NCBI GenBank assembly: GCA_013423385.1 | Contig: BLZA01000058.1 | Coordinates: 434,001-498,000 of the forward strand | Direction: 5' to 3' | DNA from: Naganishia liquefaciens | Taxonomy: Eukaryota > Basidiomycota > Tremellomycetes > Filobasidiales > Filobasidiaceae | Length of the DNA: 64,000 nt | Shown here: piece after piece, positions 61,222 through 64,000 of the stretch | Numbering within the stretch: position 1 is the first letter of the stretch | Layout of the letters: each line of letters begins with the position of its first letter | Position numbers and translations under genes: made by a program | The notes under the pieces: model-generated | Told to the model about the DNA's origin: nothing | What the model saw: only the letters and a program-made list of their open reading frames with translations | The model's database searches: none

Positions 61222-63291
61222 ATGCAATTTGGACAACAATCAAACCGTAGCGCGTCGAGGAGCAAAGAAACTGACGAGTGCAGCACCAGACCACCTGGAG
61301 ATCATAAGCAACTCGGTCGCCATTTTGCGTTTCTGAAGCCAGCTGAAGGGGTCAAGCTTAATACTTCGCGCGAGTCTTTAGCCGGAATAGACTGCCACTC
61401 ATCAGCCTGTCCGTCATGGGATCCGGTGAGTGTAATCTTATTCGAACCAACTCCGAATCCAATTTTCCCTGGGTCGACTGTGTACAGCGACGCTTTAAGT
61501 CATAGCGTCTCAACTCAACACGGTCTCCGCGAAGTCAGCATACCTGATACTACTGTCGCCGACAAAAGTCAAGAAACATTTACTGCAGAAACATCGTTTG
61601 CCGAACACACCTCTTCAGCCGTTAGTGAGGCGTACGCTACTATCTCTTCAGCTGAAGGGGGATTGCCGTGTCGCATCGCTGAAAGGCACCCATGTCATGA
61701 ATCTGACACCAGACCAACGGCAGCTAGATCTTTGTCTTCGGAAATCCGCTGCGTGAAGACTTGTCAAGGATACTCCATTGGTCCATCTGCTCAATCTACG
61801 TGCAAGGAGAAATGGCCAATCGTGAACGGGTACGACAAGGAGCGAAAAAGGTGCGCTCCATGCGCTAAGAAATATCGCCGCGAGCGGGACCGAGGAGCAT
61901 ATTCCAGACGTAAAGTTTCGGGGGAAAAGAAATGTCTAGGGTATTCCCTCGGCGAGTCCAATATGTTCCCGTGTACTGTGACTTGGTCCGTGAGGACTGT
62001 CACTGATGCACGCCGGAAACGATGCGTCTCGTGCACTGCAGAGCATCACAGCTTGCAGAATAAGCTGCACCAAAAGCGATGTGCATCTAACGCTGTAAAA
62101 CGGATTCGTTCTTGCCCTGGCTTCTTATCATCAAGCTCTGACCACCATCCATGCGAGGAGAGCGCCACTTGGACGATCGGAACATCCGGATACCATCCTA
62201 GGCTGAGATGCGTCGCATGTGCTCGTGAGTCTAGACATGCCGGAATTGTGAGAGCTACGAGGGAAAGAAGGGCGAAGCAACGTCAGAACGTCGACCGAGG
62301 CACCTGTGAGCCGGTATGTGCTCATTTCATCATCCCGTTCATCATCAAAAATTAAAAATGATAAGGCTCACATCCGTCACTCGTGTCATCACGGCCACAG
62401 CCAGACCGCCTTCTTGCGGACCTTTCGGAAGGTTCTACAGCGGATGTATCCCTACTACCGGTCAATGAAGCAGAGACTGTTCACGACATACAGTCTTACC
62501 CGCCAATACTTGCAGAAAATGAACATGATTTCGCCATGAACATGCCAAGAGATCAGTCTGTCTCCACAGGACTCCTTTCGGGTTCCGTGCACCCTGGTGT
62601 CTCTCACGACTTTCAGACAGCATCGGCATCTGCAGCTAGGGGTCTGTTAGATCTGGTGCCCACACCACTCACTCAAGGTAATCCGATCAACGAACATCCC
62701 GACTACGTCAGGGACCCCATCTCTCATCAGCCATCGGTGGGGACCAGCAACTTTGCTTCATTTCTACCTTGGAATGAATATTGCCCACCACCTTCGTCCG
62801 AGTATGATTCCCTCTTGATGCACAGCGCTGGAGACCCCGCCTCGAATTCTAATGAAGCGCTCGGTTTGAGTATACTTCAGAACGCTGAGCTATATGCGAT
62901 GGACAAGCCACTCGAAGGAATGACTGGAGTCGAGGACCCTTTTTCTCATCTCCCTTTGCCATTTATCCCCTTGCCTCTGCTCGATGACATGAGGTTGCCC
63001 ATGATGGACAATCCGAGCTTCTTAGAACAGATCTGGGAAGCTGATACGCGGTATGAGGCTGCGAATGATGAGGACTGGCAGCAAGTTTTATTGGATGGGG
63101 ATTCGGAGAGCCTGGCCGCTTCTCGACATTTGCATGATAGCCAAACATTCGATCCAGTACTTCCAGTCGTATATGAGGGTCACGATTCAAATGTTCCCTA
63201 CATGGCAGAAGGAGGGTACGATGTCCTCCTGGAGGCGGAACAAGTATCCCGGAATGCCCACATGTATTTCATGGAGGATTTTGGGGTTTGA
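61222..63291 (+). CDS. Tandem four-cysteine-repeat protein, putative DNA-binding regulator
   Basis: Two exons, about 660 residues; the intron starts GTATGT after TGTGAGCCG and ends ACGGCCACAG, phase 0. The start is set at the first ATG (MQFGQQSNRS). The middle of exon 1 holds three tandem copies of C-x12-C-x16-18-C-x2-C, each opening CxG(Y/F), with a Trp 3-5 residues after the second Cys and Arg-rich sequence before CxxC: CQGYSIGP...CAPC, CLGYSLGE...CVSC, CPGFLSSS...CVAC (61762-62220). A looser copy precedes them. Basic helices (KKYRRERDR, RATRERRAKQR) lie between and after. Exon 2 is acidic with aromatic and Leu residues (FASFLPWNEY, FLEQIWEADTRYEAANDED), like an activation domain. I know no named family with this spacing. 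Zinc binding and DNA binding are inferences. Confidence 0.65.
61762..62220 (+). repeat. Three tandem cysteine motifs (C-x12-C-x16-18-C-x2-C)
   Basis: Counting from the first codon of the open frame at 61183, Cys 194/207/224/227, 251/264/281/284 and 311/324/343/346. First spacing is 12 in all three, second is 16, 16 and 18, third is 2. A degenerate copy starts at residue 163. Confidence 0.85.
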
Positions 63292-64000
63292 AAGACTTGT
63301 CTTGATCAGGCTTTCGTTAGAACTCATGCGATTCAATGTGAGGCATTCAGATACGTTGTAGTACTAGAGCCATGGAGTCAGTGAAAGTGGCTACGGTAAT
63401 AGGCTGAACTGAAACCAGTTTTTGGAGTGCCTTGCTTATCGCCTTGCTAATCCTCTCCTCAAATAGTTTACTTTCGATGTTCGCGTGGTTTGAATAGATT
63501 GCCAGTTATCATGAATGAGACTGACCACCCATCGTGACAACAGTTCGGTCCTCAGTGACGTTTCCTTTCCCCTTCCCCTATAATGAAGTAAGTCGTCTAC
63601 TTTTACTTGTAATGGTATTCGGAACGTCTTCCTTCTTGATCTTGGTTACTTTTTGCTCGAGCATTACGTTTTACAAGCGTGCCACAGGTGAGTTGTCATG
63701 GTATCGGTCGCAGATTCTTGCCTGGAACCAGCTTGCCATTTGCCCCGGTAGAAGTCGGTGAATTCTGAATCTTTCAGCATAGCGCGGTGTTGCCCTGTGT
63801 GGATGAGACCGCCACCCGACCTTGCCCTCTTGCGCTCTGACGCGCGGTAAAGTTTGGCGCGGGTGCGCGAGTATTCTATTCTTGGACGTCGATCGCATGC
63901 GGCGCGACCTCGGAGCACCACTGTTGGTATCTATCCACTTGAGCATATGCTAGAGCCCTGCGTCCCGTCTCACGGCATCGACAATCACCAACGCACGACA
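63292..64000. other. Right end of window, no supported gene
   Basis: 709 bp. A 75-codon plus frame (63534-63761) contains one hydrophobic stretch (LLLLVMVFGTSSFLILVTF) and could be the first exon of a gene running past 64000, but this cannot be judged here. Confidence 0.4.

Noticed and set aside
61422-61483. Possible extra intron in the cysteine-repeat gene (GTGAGT...TACAG)
   Set aside because: Removing its 62 bases shifts the frame into an immediate stop, so it is not used in the full-length product.

Overview
The window is nuclear DNA of an intron-rich basidiomycete fungus, most likely a Cryptococcus-like yeast of the Tremellomycetes. Genes on both strands are cut by many introns, mostly about 50-70 nt, with GT..AG ends. 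The proteins are fungal: an Arg8-type aminotransferase, Met5 sulfite reductase, Rei1, Tvp38, a mucin-like membrane protein with an SH3 domain, and a dual hybrid histidine kinase built like Cryptococcus Tco2. The lineage is inferred from gene content and architecture; no database search was possible. Exon structures were worked out by hand from splice signals, reading phase and family conservation.

Layout. 1-906: 3' end of a dimeric alpha/beta-barrel (EthD-like) protein, convergent with a GCNA-like SprT protease (906-3552, -). 4113-5487 (-): secreted intradiol dioxygenase. 6333-8228 (+): succinyl-CoA:3-ketoacid CoA-transferase. 8903-13109 (+): exportin CRM1. 13294-15946 (-): mitochondrial ATPase AFG1, divergent from REI1 (16250-18017, +). 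18910-19904: an F-box exon followed by a fragment of lanosterol synthase. 20582-23139 (+): TVP38-family membrane protein, convergent with the mucin-TM-SH3 protein (23540-25119, -). A 2.6 kb gene-free gap follows. 27757-29438 (+): ARG8. 30489-34848 (+): MET5. 36352-42455 (+): dual hybrid histidine kinase. 42864-46296 (-): coiled-coil protein with an F-box-like C-terminus. 46742-48794 (-): D-2-hydroxyacid dehydrogenase. 49229-51271 (-): MMC1-like mitochondrial protein, divergent from SDO1 (51476-53323, +). 53746-58035: three lineage-specific genes. 58950-60319 (-): retromer VPS26. 61222-63291 (+): a protein with tandem four-cysteine repeats and an acidic tail.

The genes are mostly unrelated housekeeping genes; I see no biosynthetic cluster, rRNA, tRNA, CRISPR array or intact transposon. 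One theme repeats: both short divergent promoters pair a mitochondrial protein with a late cytoplasmic 60S-maturation factor (AFG1/REI1 and MMC1-like/SDO1). The best candidates for undescribed biology are the tandem cysteine-repeat protein near the right end, the lanosterol-synthase fragment beside an F-box exon, and the coiled-coil/F-box-like fusion.
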